Source: Parelaphostrongylus tenuis | Lineage: Eukaryota; Nematoda; Chromadorea; Rhabditida; Metastrongylidae | Direction: 5' to 3' | NCBI GenBank assembly: GCA_019055375.1 | Contig: JAHQIW010003758.1 | Span: 391,101 to 455,100 of the forward strand | DNA length: 64,000 nt | Shown here: positions 1-12,674 of the stretch, piece by piece | How positions within the stretch are numbered: the first letter of the stretch is position 1 | How the letters are laid out: each line of letters starts with the position of its first letter | Program-made: the position numbers and the translations under genes | Notes under the pieces: generated by a model | What the model was told of the DNA's origin: nothing | What the model saw: only the letters and a program-made list of their open reading frames with translations | The model's database searches: none

Positions 1-990
1 CACGGCCTCAAAATCAATCGATTATAAAGATCTACGAAGGACTTTTGAATAATTAAACTCTTTGCCCATTTTCTAACAAGACTTAGTGATATCTGATAGC
101 CTGAATTTCGCTCATTCCCTGCGAAAAGTGTCCACCAAAAGTGACATTAGGCATCACTTTTTTTTTGGCTGTTACAGCACACTAAAAAGATCTTTTAAGA
201 AATAGAGTGTGGTGTTGAAATCGCTGATTCGCGCTATCGAAGAGCTACTGAAAGTTTATGGTAAAAGCGAAAAAGGTTTCTTTTCCCTTTCCCAAAGAGT
301 TGATGGACTTAGAACGGTTGCGAGTATATTCCACTTTATTCATTACATGCATTGATAATTTGAAACTTTTGAAGTATTTAAACAAATTCTCCAAGCTTCC
401 TAACATCGTTTAGTAGATGAGAAAGTTTAGTACATGACAAAAGTATAACGAAATTAAGGAACACAACATAACGAACCGTTGAGCATAGCCAAACTTCATA
501 GCTTCGATGAACTGATGCATAACCTTTGGATCGCTAAGAATATCAGCCTTATGTCCTTCTGGATAGAGACCTGAAACTTGTGAGTTATGGAAAGTGTAAG
601 ATGTTGGAAACTTCATGACTGCCCATTTTGAACAATTCTTTTCATAATTTACTTTTTTAATAATTTACTTTTTACTTAACAACTTGTTGCTCAGATAACT
701 ATACTGCAACTTGCAAAATATGACCAATACAGAAGTTACGTTCTCGGGATTTTGATAGAGAACTCTCAAAGTACTTTCAACTGTACCACTTTCTACAAGC
801 CCCTTTCCTTATTTGTGAGTCGAACTATAGAACGACGATTTCAGGAAAGTCGTTCACCACATTTTTACTAATTAGTAATTATGGAATAAGAATTGGTCAA
901 TGCATAACCAGTTTTTACTTCAATTATAAGATTTGATGATCATAGCATGTAAATTTTGAAGCACCGTCTTGATTAGCAGACGTTAGGTTG

Positions 991-1026
<36 letters not shown>

Positions 1027-4000
1027 AAGTAGTCGCATTTCGATGGCTGACACCTTGGTGATCTCATCTTCTTCGGGAGCCTGCACATACGCTGTATTTG
1101 AAAATTCAAATTTTTTTAGTCTTCAAATACAACGCACATCCAGGCCCCTGTAAAAGGTGAGATAGCCGAAACGTTAGCCATCGACATTACTACTACTATT
1201 GCTATTAACTTCTTATATGCCAATGAAATTAGGTTACTTAAGTTTTACACAAATCAACCATTGATGCCAAGAGTTATAGAAAATCGGCTTTTGTGAATTT
1301 TTACATATTCGATTTTTGGCTAGCGACGCAGAACTGACTGCGAACGAGAATGTAAACGGTCGAAAATAACGAATTGCCACATATGATTATAAATGACGTG
1401 TTGGATCAGTGCAGGGGAATTTTTTTGGCATTTACTTGTTTACAGCACATTATCGTAATATCAAAGTCATTATTTTTCACAGAATATTCTCAACAGCCGT
1501 TTCTGGATTTCCTTTTTCAATGTGTTCTGTGATGCTTGTTAACAGCTATTGTGTAAACCGACAATAATCTGAAGAGGGTCACCGACGTACCAGACATCAC
1601 TGCGACAATGAGCTGAGTGACGGAGAATGACGACGGCGGTGGTCCTCCACACATAGCGAGATCACCACGGAAACGAATGTGCTCCATTCCTTGGTAAACC
1701 CTTGGTTTGTAGTTAGTCAAATCCTCCTTAGTGATGAAGCCACCTGAAACCCTCTAATTTCATTTGCTTTTGAAAAACGAAAAAAATTTGAACAAGGAAA
1801 CTAACTACATTTCGATTTTGAATTATCTTTATTGGAAGCAGAAATTTCTTTACCGAGAAGTCTTCTGGTAGGTATTCTTTATTTCTCTTTATCAATTAGA
1901 ATAAGAACTTTCCGTTAGAGTACAACCATTTCTTGCTAATTAGGTCGCCTGGTATGATGGTGATGATGAATATCAAGACAGCCATATCTCATACCATATA
2001 CCACGACACAAAAATTGAATAGCATTTTGTTAATTCTAATGGGAAGACTCCAATTTAGATAAGCGGGTGATTGCTGGTGGACAATTGGCGTAGGTTCAAA
2101 ATTGGAGATAGGTACCTCTTGTGCACTTCACAATATTTCTTACTTAATGCTAAGGTTTCTTACTAGAATGGTAGTTCAACGACTGTTGCGCTTGTTTCCC
2201 AGTTTTGACTATGAGTGCATAATGATCCTACTTGTTTTGCTGACTATCCCGAAGATAAACCCAGAAAAACTAATTTTTCTATTTTCTAGTTCTATTTTCA
2301 AGTTAGGTGTGCCTGGATGTTGAAAAGTATGGCTTATTTACGTATCGTGTTACCACACGATCACTCAAAATGAAAAATGTCAGATATATTCATATATAAG
2401 TTCGACCAAAAATAAGTCTGTTTCAATTATCCGACTATGCTGAGTGATATGCAAAATATTCGACCTCAGGCAAAAATCGAACCTGCGTTTCCGCTAGTAC
2501 TCTTACTCGATATAAGGCATCACACTGATTAAATTTGTTGGTGATATGTCTTTACCAGGGCAAACCCATTTATAGTAGTTTACTGGCAGCTGTGGTATTT
2601 ACATCGAAGAAAGAATAGTAAAAGGACGGTCGCCTTTGCAGTGCAGTTGTAGAAAGCGCCTTCAGTATACTGAAACGCAGGTTCAACTCCCACTTGGAGT
2701 CGAGAGATTGTCGCTCAGTAATCGTGGATTTGCAATTATAACTCATATAGCAGCTCTAAGAGCGACAAAATGAAAATTTCTGTAGTTCAGTTAGTCGTTG
2801 TCATCCAGACAGAGGCATGCCACTAGTATCACTTGGTAGGGACGTGGGATCGTTTTGGCACTACTTCGAAGACTCCAGGCAAAGACGATAATGTCCAAAA
2901 ATTACTACCAGTGAAGTCGTTGGCGTAGACTGGGCATTCGAATATTGAATTATTCAATTGTGTTTGCTAGTTAGTTACCATCGATTGACTTCCCGTTCAA
3001 GAACTCATAATAAAGAATCCATAGATTCGCCAATCTACAGAGATACCACTTGCCCACTGAGTAGCTGATCGTCAACTATCTTGATTTACTCCTCATTGAG
3101 CTTGATGATTTATCTAGTGAAATAAGTGAAAAGCCATGTAAAGCAAACTAAACAAATGATTCTTCGGATGTACCGACGCTCGAGTAATTTTGAGAGTTTC
3201 CCATATATTATTTGGAGCTAATCATTTTCGTTAGTTAAGGAACGATATTTTGTGACGAAGACAAACACTGACTTCTTCTTGAATATTTTATCACAAAGCT
3301 GAAAACTAGCGATCAAAGCAACTCAAAATTGAAAAATGGATAGTACAAAATAACAGACTTTAAGAATAAGTAGAGAACAAACCTTCTTCCGCCATCTCCT
3401 TAGCAATCGTGTCAGCCATTTTGCCCCGATAGAACAGTTTCACTGGGTCATGTGATTTCGCAATCATCTCCAATGTTTTGGCTAGTTTTAGCCGAGGGAG
3501 CAGATCGCCAGCCTTGTAGGTTGAGTTTGTAAGTGGATTGATCCATGATCTGACAATTCAAAAGTTCTAAAAGATCATGGCAATGGTAAACATTGATCAC
3601 AGTAATAGATGAGTGATTTTCTGTCCTTGCACTCTGAAAACTCTTCCTTTTTCACATTGGCTAACAAATTCATTTCTTCGATGAATATAGGCTCCCCACT
3701 TCATACTGGGATATTGGCGGAAATGAGTTTTTTTCACATCCATCACATAATCGAGATACACCGATACTGGAACTCCTTTCCGGCAAAGTTGAATTGACGG
3801 TCGAATAAGATCCTCCCAAGAAACACGACCTAAGAAGAGTTTTGAGAAAGCGAAGTATATGAGCATTAGAACTGAATCTTTTGAAAAATCAATTTTTTTT
3901 CACCAGATATCCTACAACGGGACTTTGCAAGTTAACCGTAGCTAGGTCGGAAGTTCAAAAAATAAGAAGCCTTGTACCAAAAGTGTACAGCGAAGTGCGA

Positions 4001-7000
4001 ACCAGTCAAAGGTCGGTATATCTGACCTATCCCACCGATCCCATTACATCAGAGCATTCAGTTTGCTTTTTACTGCTACAGTTAGTGTAAAGAGCCTACG
4101 CCAAGTAACGATGCTCCTGACACTTGGGCATACTCATGTGTAGAATAAAATGATGATTTATGAACGATGGGATTAGAGGCGCAACATTTGACACTGATAT
4201 ATATTTATAATTCTTGTATTACCAATGATCTGTTTATTTTACTCAATTCTTTGCTTCGAAAACTCAGAAATGAATTACCAGAGCCGTACTGTGTAAATGC
4301 TTGCCAATATCCAGCCAATTCTCCTGGTGTCGCAACTGCTCTGAATCCTAAAATCATTAATATTTCTGCCATCTTGGGAATCTTAAATTTGCTCTCTCAG
4401 ATCACTCTCCTACTACTTCTTGGGTAATTATGAATTCTAATCCAAGTTGTCTGCAGAGCAAGTAATTAGCTGACTGTTTAATCAATATTTTCAGATCATG
4501 AATATTAGGCCAACATGGGTCGATCTATGTTTGGTTTGCATTTACAATAAAGAGAAGTAAAACGAATATAATGAAGGACTTCTGATGGTTTTAATGGGGA
4601 ATTTCTTAGCATCAATTCATAGGAGGCAGGCAATAGAGTGGTTTTCCATAATCCACTTCGAGAAGATTACTAATTCAAATAGTAAAACGAATGGTGAAGG
4701 AATTTCCGTAATTTGTTGGTCTGTGGCAGACTGCGTCGATAAGTGCGATTTTTGTTTTCTATTGCACTTTTTAGAATTTGGTAAAAATTTAGGACGAGAC
4801 TGACACTGAACTGAAAAACACTTGTATACATCTTTCAAAGGGGTTGACTTTCTCCATAAGCAAGTCGTGGAGTCCTCAATTATATTCGAAATTATTGCCT
4901 ACACTCTGAGAACAAAGTTCAATGAGAGTCAATCAATATTATTCTCAATTTATATAACTCCCATCACATCAACTGTACGGATTCCAAGACATCTAATATT
5001 TGATTCTTCTCTCCGTGTTTATCCGGCTGCTGCTTGAGAATTCCGTCCTCTTAAAGAATGTAATGAGGGCCCCGTGGCAGAATGGCTGTGATGTTGGTCA
5101 CGGCACGCGTGGAATCGAGCTCCACTCCCTACTTCTCTTCGGCAGCCAACAACAACGTCCTATGGAACGCCACAGCAATGTTATCCTCGAGATTGCTAGG
5201 AGACTCGCTCGACCAGTATTTCACGTCGTTTAAAAAGAAGAAAAAACAACTGGAATGCTTGAAATATTGTGCTCCGCACAGTGAAAAAAAGAAAAAAATA
5301 CACTGTGATAACGAATCAAACAAAGTGATAAAGTAAGGTGGAAAAATGAATGTAACAGGATGTTGCTTGAGTTGATTATCCTTCTAAATGTCGGAGATAG
5401 ACGAGTTATGGTGTTCTCACGACGACTGCAAGAGAGCTCTGGGAAGAGGATGAAATGGTACCAAAATTTCTGACTTTCACCAATACTCCGATATGCTCGA
5501 ACAGGTTGATACAAGGCATAAAATTGCAGTTAGAATGGTGTGTTGGATATCATAACTTTTCGTGATCCATTTTCCGCTTAATGATGACAAATCTCCAATT
5601 TTATCTCCCTGAATTATGCTTATTTCTGTTATGTAAATAACAAAATCTCAAAAATGAATTGAAATTGACTAAATGCAGGTCACATTATGACGTAAAACTA
5701 AACTGTAGGGAAAAGTACTCAGGTTAGCAGTCCATGGAACAATGAGCGCAGAAATTGTTGTTGGAAAGCTTTGCATTTGAAGAAATTTTTAATTACTCTA
5801 AATTACGCTCTCAATTTTACTTATCAAATTTCTCGCATGTCACTTGTTTGTTGTGTATCCTAGAAGTTGGAACATATCTACAGTAATAGAATCTACCAAT
5901 TTTTGATCCAGCGGAATCCTGATGGAACATATCCCGATGTGCAGCAGCAGGAGCGGACTCTCTCGCATCAATAGCAATACATTTACCATTGGTCCTGGAA
6001 AATTTTGGCGCACTCATAAAGGATTTCGCTGGGTTTTTGAAAGCATATAAAAATTGTAGGTAGAATAGAACATTGTGGTTCTCTTTATGTCCGTGAGTAG
6101 CGCTGATATACGCAGCTAAGAACGTGAGTTTTGTTGGTGCTTTTTTAGCTGGTAATTAACGGAGTGCATGAAAAAAAGAAAGCTTTCTTCGTTATTAATC
6201 CCTTAGTAGGGAGCTTTGCACCTGGCTCTATTGAACCTCGAGAAAACTGGGTGTGAATTTGACTTAATTTGACTTATAATGTGATTTACCAAAGCTTGCT
6301 GATAGTTCGAACACGCCTAGTGTTATACGTTCACGCGGGAGGTATTTACGTCTTGATTTTTTCCGAAGCATGAGGTCAAACCACTGATCGTGTTTTCGTT
6401 ACAAAGTGTAATTAGGCAATGCGCCACATCAGCTCAGCAAAGGAATGTATAATAGCAATGCTTGATTGAAAAAAGGGAGAAGGAACTAATTAGAAGTAAT
6501 AGTAAGAAGCAAAAACTTAAGATTGTAGTGCTCACTTGTTGTATATCGTCATAAGAAATCCACCTCCTAGTCCGCTTGACTGAGGATTTGTCACTCCCAG
6601 ACAGAACATCGCAGCCACTGCAGCATCGATGGCATTACCTCCACGTTTCAAAATATTACTAGAAAAATAGCTTTGAATTCACACATTGTTTGGCTTGAAG
6701 TATTTTTCTTCTAGAGCTGAATGAAGTGGATTATCACTAACAGTTTATGTACAGAAACTGACAGTTTCAGTTATTTAGTTGTCAAATGCACGTGTTACAA
6801 AAGTGATTTTGGAAATATTAAATTTGAGAATGACAAAATTTTTAGCACAGAGTGACCTAAACGCGGTCCGACTGCCTACAGGGCAACAGGTAGCCAAAAG
6901 AGTATATTTAGTTAGTGTTAGAAATGGGTATCCTAGTATAGATGATCCATAGTAATGTTCCAGATACACATAAAATACAATTAAGCAAAATGCGACTTGA

Positions 7001-7327
7001 GTGCAGCACTTTCTTCTACGGAATGTCCATTACCGTACCCTCCAATTTCTGAGCAGATCTGATGATCAGTTGTAATAGCAGCTTTCCTGAATTTTTCTTC
7101 CACACTTGCAGATGGCGGTGGCCAGTCAAATGGCACATCATTTTTGATAAACTGAAAAATATTGGAGAAAATCGTACTTAATCCAGTGAATACCATAAAT
7201 AAAGGCTATAAATGTTTATTCGCCTTACTCAGACCTACCGCTTCAATTGTAGGATAAGTGAAGAATAACACCAAAGTGACAAGAATGAGCATCTCCAACA
7301 ACGCGGCGCAGAGAGACAGGACGAAAT
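1..7327 (-). CDS. ggt: Gamma-glutamyltransferase GGT-B, 5' part (exons 1-9), truncated by the window edge
   Basis: Paralogue of GGT-A in the same orientation. Exons, high to low: 7327-7239, 7151-7039, 6658-6536, 5994-5897, 4347-4279, 3829-3700, 3549-3383, 1743-1591, 570-477. Every exon after the first has exactly the length of its GGT-A counterpart (113, 123, 98, 69, 130, 167, 153, 94 nt), with conserved splice phases and no stop. It encodes the signal anchor, [10 protein letters not shown] (Gly intact here), IDARE, the APGE-like TPGELAGYW segment, [25 protein letters not shown] and [12 protein letters not shown]. The catalytic Thr and small subunit would lie left of base 1. It looks functional as far as it can be seen. 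The first exon is 1 nt longer at its acceptor than in GGT-A, upstream of the shared Met (7292). Confidence 0.92.
571..1590 (-). other. GGT-B intron 8
   Basis: Holds the foldback and GTA microsatellite at 985-1200. Nothing else recognised. Confidence 0.8.
985..1200. repeat. Foldback with (GTA)n microsatellite in GGT-B intron 8
   Basis: A GTA/TAG run at about 992-1026 precedes CGATGGCTGACACCTTGG and ATCTTCTTCGGGAGCC. The inverted counterpart GTGAGATAGCCGAAACGTTA, CCATCGACATTACTACTACT follows at 1158-1200. Arms are imperfect. Confidence 0.6.
1744..3382 (-). other. GGT-B intron 7 (empty site of the retrozyme)
   Basis: Matches GGT-A intron 7. At about 1885-1910 it reads TTTCTCTTTATCAATTAGAA where GGT-A carries the retrozyme. 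Degenerate tRNA-SINE remnants with AATCGAACCTGCGTTTC (2.49 kb) and GCAGGTTCAACTCCCACT (2.68 kb). Confidence 0.7.
4348..5896 (-). other. GGT-B intron 4
   Basis: Contains the private family-1 SINE at 5069-5340; the remainder aligns patchily with GGT-A intron 4 (for example GACTGCAAGAGAGC at 5.43 and 49.43 kb). Confidence 0.7.
5069..5340 (+). mobile_element. tRNA-derived SINE, family 1 (GGT-B intron)
   Basis: Head GGCCCCGTGGCAGAATGG resembles a pol III A box, followed by GGTCACGGCACGCGTGGAA and a GTGAAAAAAAG-type tail. The same family is at 54724, 60850, 25375 and 40130. Absent from the homologous GGT-A intron. Confidence 0.7.
5995..6535 (-). other. GGT-B intron 3
   Basis: No repeat recognised. 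Lacks the foldback found in GGT-A intron 3. Confidence 0.7.
6659..7038 (-). other. GGT-B intron 2
   Basis: Aligns with GGT-A intron 2 (51049-51439). Nothing else seen. Confidence 0.7.
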
Positions 7328-7549
7328 CTGAAATCAGTGCTACTGTAAAAGATATGTTCACATTGAAATACATTTTACAATTGTATGATATTTAGCTACT
7401 ATTCTGGAAAGATGAAAATCGATGAAGTCATACGCGTCAAATAAATCGAAATGAGAGCACTTATGCGGAGGGTACTGCACAAAATACTGCAGGGGCGATA
7501 TTTTTCAACTTGATTTTTTATTATCTGGAATCTGTGTATTTATTTGTTT

Positions 7550-8720
7550 ACTTTCAATTATGCTTAAGACATAGATCGTAAATAGTTAACGTATCGCGGT
7601 AACTGAGTTGCACAAGACGGGGATGAAAACGGCCAACATTGTTAAGTGACTGGTTTGAAAACATCAAGTGTTTACAGAGCCGTGAAATGTTGCAAACATT
7701 GGAAGGATTGGAGACTATACTCGGAAAGGTTGTCCAACCTTTCGTCTACAAAAAACATTCAGAAGATCCAATGGTCAAGCTCACTAAGTGCGGAGCACTT
7801 GATGGGCGAAATGGCTCGTGATCAATGAGTGGAGCGTAAGAAATATGGCCAAACTAAGCTGAAGATGCACTGCTACAAAACCTGTCGCTTTCACTTTCTC
7901 CACAAGAATATGAACGAAGAACGGCCTTTGAAAGTTCGCCGAATGATTCGTTTGACGCTGGGTGCCCATCTGGCAAAAGTGCTTATCACGAATGAGAAGA
8001 AATTCACAGTTGAACTCCTCCACAACATCCAGAACCGATATCAACTTTTCAAGAGGGCCAGAAAAAGTATGCAGTAGCGAAAACCGTCGACGTAGTTACT
8101 TTACGACTTCCGTCATGGTCTGGAACGAATTTGCGTCGCTGGAAGGACGCCGTTGGTTTTCATCAACGGAAACGCTAAAATCAACGCTACCAACTATCCG
8201 TAGCAAGCTTCACGGAACCTATTGAAGCCTTAGAGTACTCAGCGATTTGGCGGCAACGAATTTACGCTTCATCGGGACTGGGTTCCTGCGTATTCAAACC
8301 CCCCCTCAACAATTCCATTTGTCAAGAGCTTTTTCCACACCCGTTTAGGACAAGGACATTTTGGCAGTTAAAGTCGCCGGATCTCAACGCAGTGGATCAC
8401 TGCGTGGTCCACACTGAAGGAGAAAGTCGTAGCTTTTCACTACACTACGTAGACGCGCCCAAAGCGGCTTTAACACTCGTTTGCGGTAGAAGTAAGGTGG
8501 GAACGTGTGGGAGCCGTTGAAAGTTTCCTCAAGTGACTTCGTAAATGTGCAGAGGCCAAGGGAGACAAAGTTGAGAATTTATTGCACAATTTTTTGCCTA
8601 CTGTTATAACTGATGATTTGTAAACGTAGTCATTCTTCAAAATGAACGAAGGCATTTCTTTATGTAGTAGATCTTACTGTAAATATCTGAAAAAATTACC
8701 ACAACTTTTTACACAATCTG
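7550..8720 (+). pseudogene. maT/Tc1-mariner-like transposase relic, copy 1
   Basis: Broken translation still shows the order of the family: the helix-turn-helix entry MKTANIVK, the HSEDP/MARDQ linker, TNEKKFTVELLHN (start of the DDE domain, compare SDEKLFTIEQAHN in relatives), SVMVWNEFAS (compare SVMVWGGVCAS), GRTPLVFINGNAKINAT and, near the end, KSPDLNAVDH (compare SPDLNPLDY). Many stops and frameshifts, so inactive. It lies just upstream of GGT-B exon 1. Terminal inverted repeats were not resolved. Confidence 0.8.
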
Positions 8721-10589
8721 TGTATAAGGTTGCTAGGAAGTCAAAACTTATTTTACACTCCATTTTTTTCTGCATACGTTTAAGAAATGGTGTTTGAAAA
8801 CTCTGCTAATATGTTCTTTAAGGAGGATAGCTGTTTCCGATGCTTTGAGAAGAAAAGATGAAATCAGTCCAACAATTTCAAACATGGAATCACTCAGCTA
8901 AGCCACGACTCTGTAGTTCAAGTTTGCTTCGGTAAACTCCGTCGTGAAGAATTTGAATGATGGTATGGAACCGCGCATGCGTTCCTGTTATTGAACGATT
9001 CAATGGAGGCAAGTAAACGCATAACTGTCAGGAATTCCAAAGAAGGGCTCAGTGTAAACATCTGAACTATTTATAGCATCTGAAAGAGACTTTGAAGTTG
9101 ACGAAGGTCAATCAGCAAGAAAAAAATTGTTGTTACGAGGTGCCACCCGGTGCCTCTCATGCGCAACTAAATTTCTTCTCTTCCGTATTGTGATACACGA
9201 CTAAAAATAGTTCTGTGGGCAAAAAAATATGTTCTCTACGATGATAAGCCACGATTGGTAGGGGAATGGTTGATCTTGGAGGAAGACTTACAGCACATTC
9301 TTGTTTCTAAATTGCACTAATGAAAGTTATAATAGTTATAATGAAAGGTGCTGTTGATGATCTGCTTCTATTGTGATCCATCGAAGGTTTCCCAGTCTGA
9401 GCACGATTACGACGAAAATACTTCCAGGATATTAACGAAATGCACTGAGAATAGCAACTTACATTGGTCAACAGAAAGCGTCAATTCTCGACAATAACGT
9501 GAACAAGCACGACTTATTGGCAATGCTGCAAAAGCAGGGAGAGTTGAGCTACGAGACTCCTCGCGAGCGCCGCACAATGGCGGAATGGTGGCCTCATGAG
9601 ACCAACTCACCATGTCGAAGATGATTTTCGATCGCCAAATAAATGCCAAAATCAGTACAACAGTGTATTTGGGTCGAATTTTACGAGTTGAACCAAGTTA
9701 TTTAGTGGTTTCTGCTTTTGTGATATTCTAAATGGCCTTCCGATTCGTCTCACGGATCTCTCAATATCCAGTGACTCAAAGTTGGATATTTAAATCTTTT
9801 TATCTGACGCCGATAACACAACGACAACGACGTCACGGATATCATGAAGCTCGGTTTCAGAAATTATAAACACTAACTTGCCACGTAAGTAGAGAAGACT
9901 AAGTTGCAAGTAGGAACAACAATGGCAAAGAATCTCTTTCAGTAGTGCTTGAGTAGTATGAGAAAAAAAAAGTGACATCATTGATTGTGAACTATGGAAA
10001 TATGGTTAGCACCAAGCTGTTTTGCGAAGGACTGGAGAATACAGTCTTTTCCAAATTATATATTTATGAGAAGTACAAGGTTAAACCAGAGTGCTTTGAT
10101 CATGATGAAAAATTTTGCAGAGATACCGTGAACATAGCTGAACCGTTCTCGTCATAGGCAGAGATGGTAGTGAGCGATCGAAGTACGGATTTTGCACCAA
10201 GTGGTCGGAAGAGCTTGCGGCAGTAATCAACTTTGTAATAAATTAGACAAATTAGTGAGCATGGAACAGTGGCGAGGTAATATATAAAGCATGAGGTATT
10301 GTTAAAGATAAAGATTGTCATTACGAGGTGTGAAAATCTCCACAATTCATTCCGCTATTTACATAGTCGAGTCTGTTGCTGGAGATAGCGATATATTTGC
10401 GCAAAGCTCATAGTTCTCATTTGAGTTTCAGCTGCATAATAAAAAATTAATTGGAAAATTACATATCAAAAATTTCGTTCCGCTATCTTTGTTTTGGACC
10501 TCGAAATTCCTATTGCGAGAAACCGCTCGAGGTTCCAGCTTCTAAAGTTCGAGTTGCGATTGTCGTTCTCGCAATACTTACGATGTCAT
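8721..10589. other. Intergenic, decayed repeats upstream of GGT-B
   Basis: Collinear with 53.1-55.46 kb. Includes the broken version of the 72-codon ORF (8880-9062) and GKAGRVELRD-like fragments near 9.53 kb that may be the 5' part of the RTE. No intact gene. Confidence 0.6.
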
Positions 10590-11840
10590 ACCTTTAGGAA
10601 GAAAAAAGTCCCAATCCAGTGGAGAGCCTCGTGCATAGTCATCCTACCCAAAAAGGGCAATGATGGGTTTTAGGAACTACCTCCTAATATGCCTGTTGAG
10701 TGTACTCTACAAGTTTTTACGAAGACCATCCTTTTGAGCATATCGAAGACCTTGAATGAGGCACAACCGCTTCAGCGAGCACGATTCCGGAAAGAAATTT
10801 CGTTGCCTGCACCACATTCGGATCTTGTCACGGATCGTCGACGTCTGTCCGGAATACGGCATGTCGCTTATTCTAACCTTTACTATCTATGAGAACTCGT
10901 TTGACATCGAAGTGAATGCAATCCTATCAGTACTCGTCCGTCACGGTATAGAGCCGGCCTATATAAGGACATTAGCTGACTGCTATCAAAACTGCAGCAC
11001 GAAAATGCGGCTCTTCCGTCGACCTCTGAGCGTATCCATGAAAGGAGAGGTTCGACAAAGCGGCACTATATCGCCGAAGCTGCTCACTGCTGCATTGCCA
11101 TTGATGATGATGTCTCTTCATTGGGTCGAGAAAGGCTACGTATCGATGAATAATTTCTATCAAACATTCGTTTCACAGGTGACATCGCTATCATCTTGAA
11201 AAGTGTCAGTGAGAAGAGATAGTGCTCATTGAACTCAGCGAAGCGGAAAAAGATTGAGCAGTGCATGAACACGACGAAGACCCAGCTCATGAAGAGTCCA
11301 CAGCGCGATGCTGAATAAATTAAACTGAATGGTTTCTTGGATTATCACTTTGCACGTGTACTTCGACGCTCAATGAACGTAGGAAATACCATGAGAGAGG
11401 AATTAGACAGAAAGTCGAGCAGAATGAGCCACATTCCAGCCTCTCAAAGAACTCATCGACCAGGTCGATAGTACACTCTGCATTATCCTTTTCAGTTCAG
11501 CAGTCCTCTTAGCCCTCTGTTATGCAGCAGAGACGTGGGATGATACTGCAATCAAGTTAACTACGCATCATTCGCAGGACGCTTGATCCATCTCTGTTTG
11601 AAATTAGTCGATGTTCACAACGTCCAGCTGGCTTAGACAGCTCAAATCTCGAAATCTGTCTCATCTTCGTGATACAGAATTCATCAGATTGATAGCGAAA
11701 CAGAGATGGTTCGTATACATAATAAGGAGAACAAATGACAGATGGACAAAAGGAACAGTGATGTGGACAATAGTCTGTGGTCGACATTACACCTGCATTT
11801 GCAAACGGTAACGAGTTTGGAATCACGGAGTAACATCGCA
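10590..11840 (+). pseudogene. RTE-type LINE reverse transcriptase relic, copy 1
   Basis: Fragments in shifting frames follow the order of nematode RTE reverse transcriptases: KKGND (10.65 kb), a QPLQRARFRKE segment, LILTFTIYENSFD (family LTFVDYEKAFD; the catalytic Asp is lost), GEVRQSGTISPKL (family GVRQGDTISPKL), RFTGDIA (family RFADDI, first catalytic Asp lost), LCYAAETWDDTA (11.52 kb) and RRTNDRWTKGT (11.73 kb). Dead by substitution and frameshift. The 3' end seems to continue at 12240-12350 after a foreign-looking segment. Confidence 0.85.
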
Positions 11841-11841
11841 T

Positions 11842-12239
11842 ACGTCGTCATGTTTAGGACAGATCACCTTTATAGACGACTATTGCGCGAGAGAGAAGTT
11901 ATTGAAAACCATGCTGCGGCACGCACTCCCACAGAAGACGGCCGACCAAGTAATAAAGCAATAAAGGAGCAGACCCTTATCAAACCTGGCAAAAGTTGTT
12001 TGAAAAATTTGGCTTCTACACCAAGCGTGATTTCGGTTTCCACATCATCTGTGAGCAGTCGGTTTATTTCCTTTCCTACCTCTGCTTTTGATTTCGCTCT
12101 AACACCATCTCCAAATCAACTAGGAGGAAGCCCGGCTCCTCGGCTTCTTCGTCGAAACCCATCCTTGGAAACGAAATCATCAAGACCTGAAGAAACCAGC
12201 CCTTGCAAGGTTACATCAGGAAGCCAAGTAATATCATAA
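11842..12239 (+). CDS. Ser/Pro-rich open segment inside the RTE relic, function unknown
   Basis: An open frame extends from 11742 to the stop at 12239; about 130 codons of it (11850 on) match no LINE protein I know. Composition is protein-like: repeated Ser/Thr/Pro, LLRRNPSLETKSSRPEE and KSCLKNLASTPS. It is preceded by an acceptor-like TTTAG at 11858 and ends near AAGTAATA, a weak donor. The string GACGACTATTGCG occurs at both about 11876 and 12491, so the segment may be a transduced or captured exon. Unit 2 shows only normal RTE tail sequence at the equivalent place. It could be chance. Confidence 0.35.
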
Positions 12240-12350
12240 GCATGACCAGCAATAAACCATATGGAATTTTTGCTGGGGTCCCCACAACTAGTGAAGACGG
12301 ACCATCTAAGTATCTGAGTAAGTAAGCAAGCAAGATTTGATTTTAGCAAC
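12240..12350 (+). pseudogene. RTE 3' end relic
   Basis: Translates as a WNFCWGPH-like RTE C-terminus followed by the CTAAGTATCTGAGTAAGTAA tail. The same tail is seen at 56.83 kb in unit 2 and mirrored at 58.95 kb. Confidence 0.6.
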
Positions 12351-12674
12351 TCAGTTAACGGAGTTATTATGGAAGGCCCAAGCGTAACTCACGCTGCCCA
12401 TCTATCCTATACAACTTCGCCTCACGTAATTCCCTATGCCTGCTGATTCTTCTGAACTACCTTTATCCCAGTTGATATTTTTTTGTAGAAATGTGGACGA
12501 CTATTGCGCTAGAGAGCTTTCGCTTTTACTCAGTGGCACTTAAAAAAAAATATTACGTTGGAGTCAAGATTTGAACTGAACTTTGCCCCAAGGTTATGAA
12601 ATTTTGGTCACATTATCTACTAGTCTAATTAATCAGAAGATCATCGTTTATGGTGTCATGTTTCATATTATTTA

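Noticed and set aside
4585..4838. Overlapping short ORFs inside GGT introns
   Set aside because: They have no counterpart frame in the other GGT copy and no family signature.
1..7327. GGT-B as a pseudogene
   Set aside because: All nine visible exons keep frame, length and splice sites; truncation is due to the window edge.
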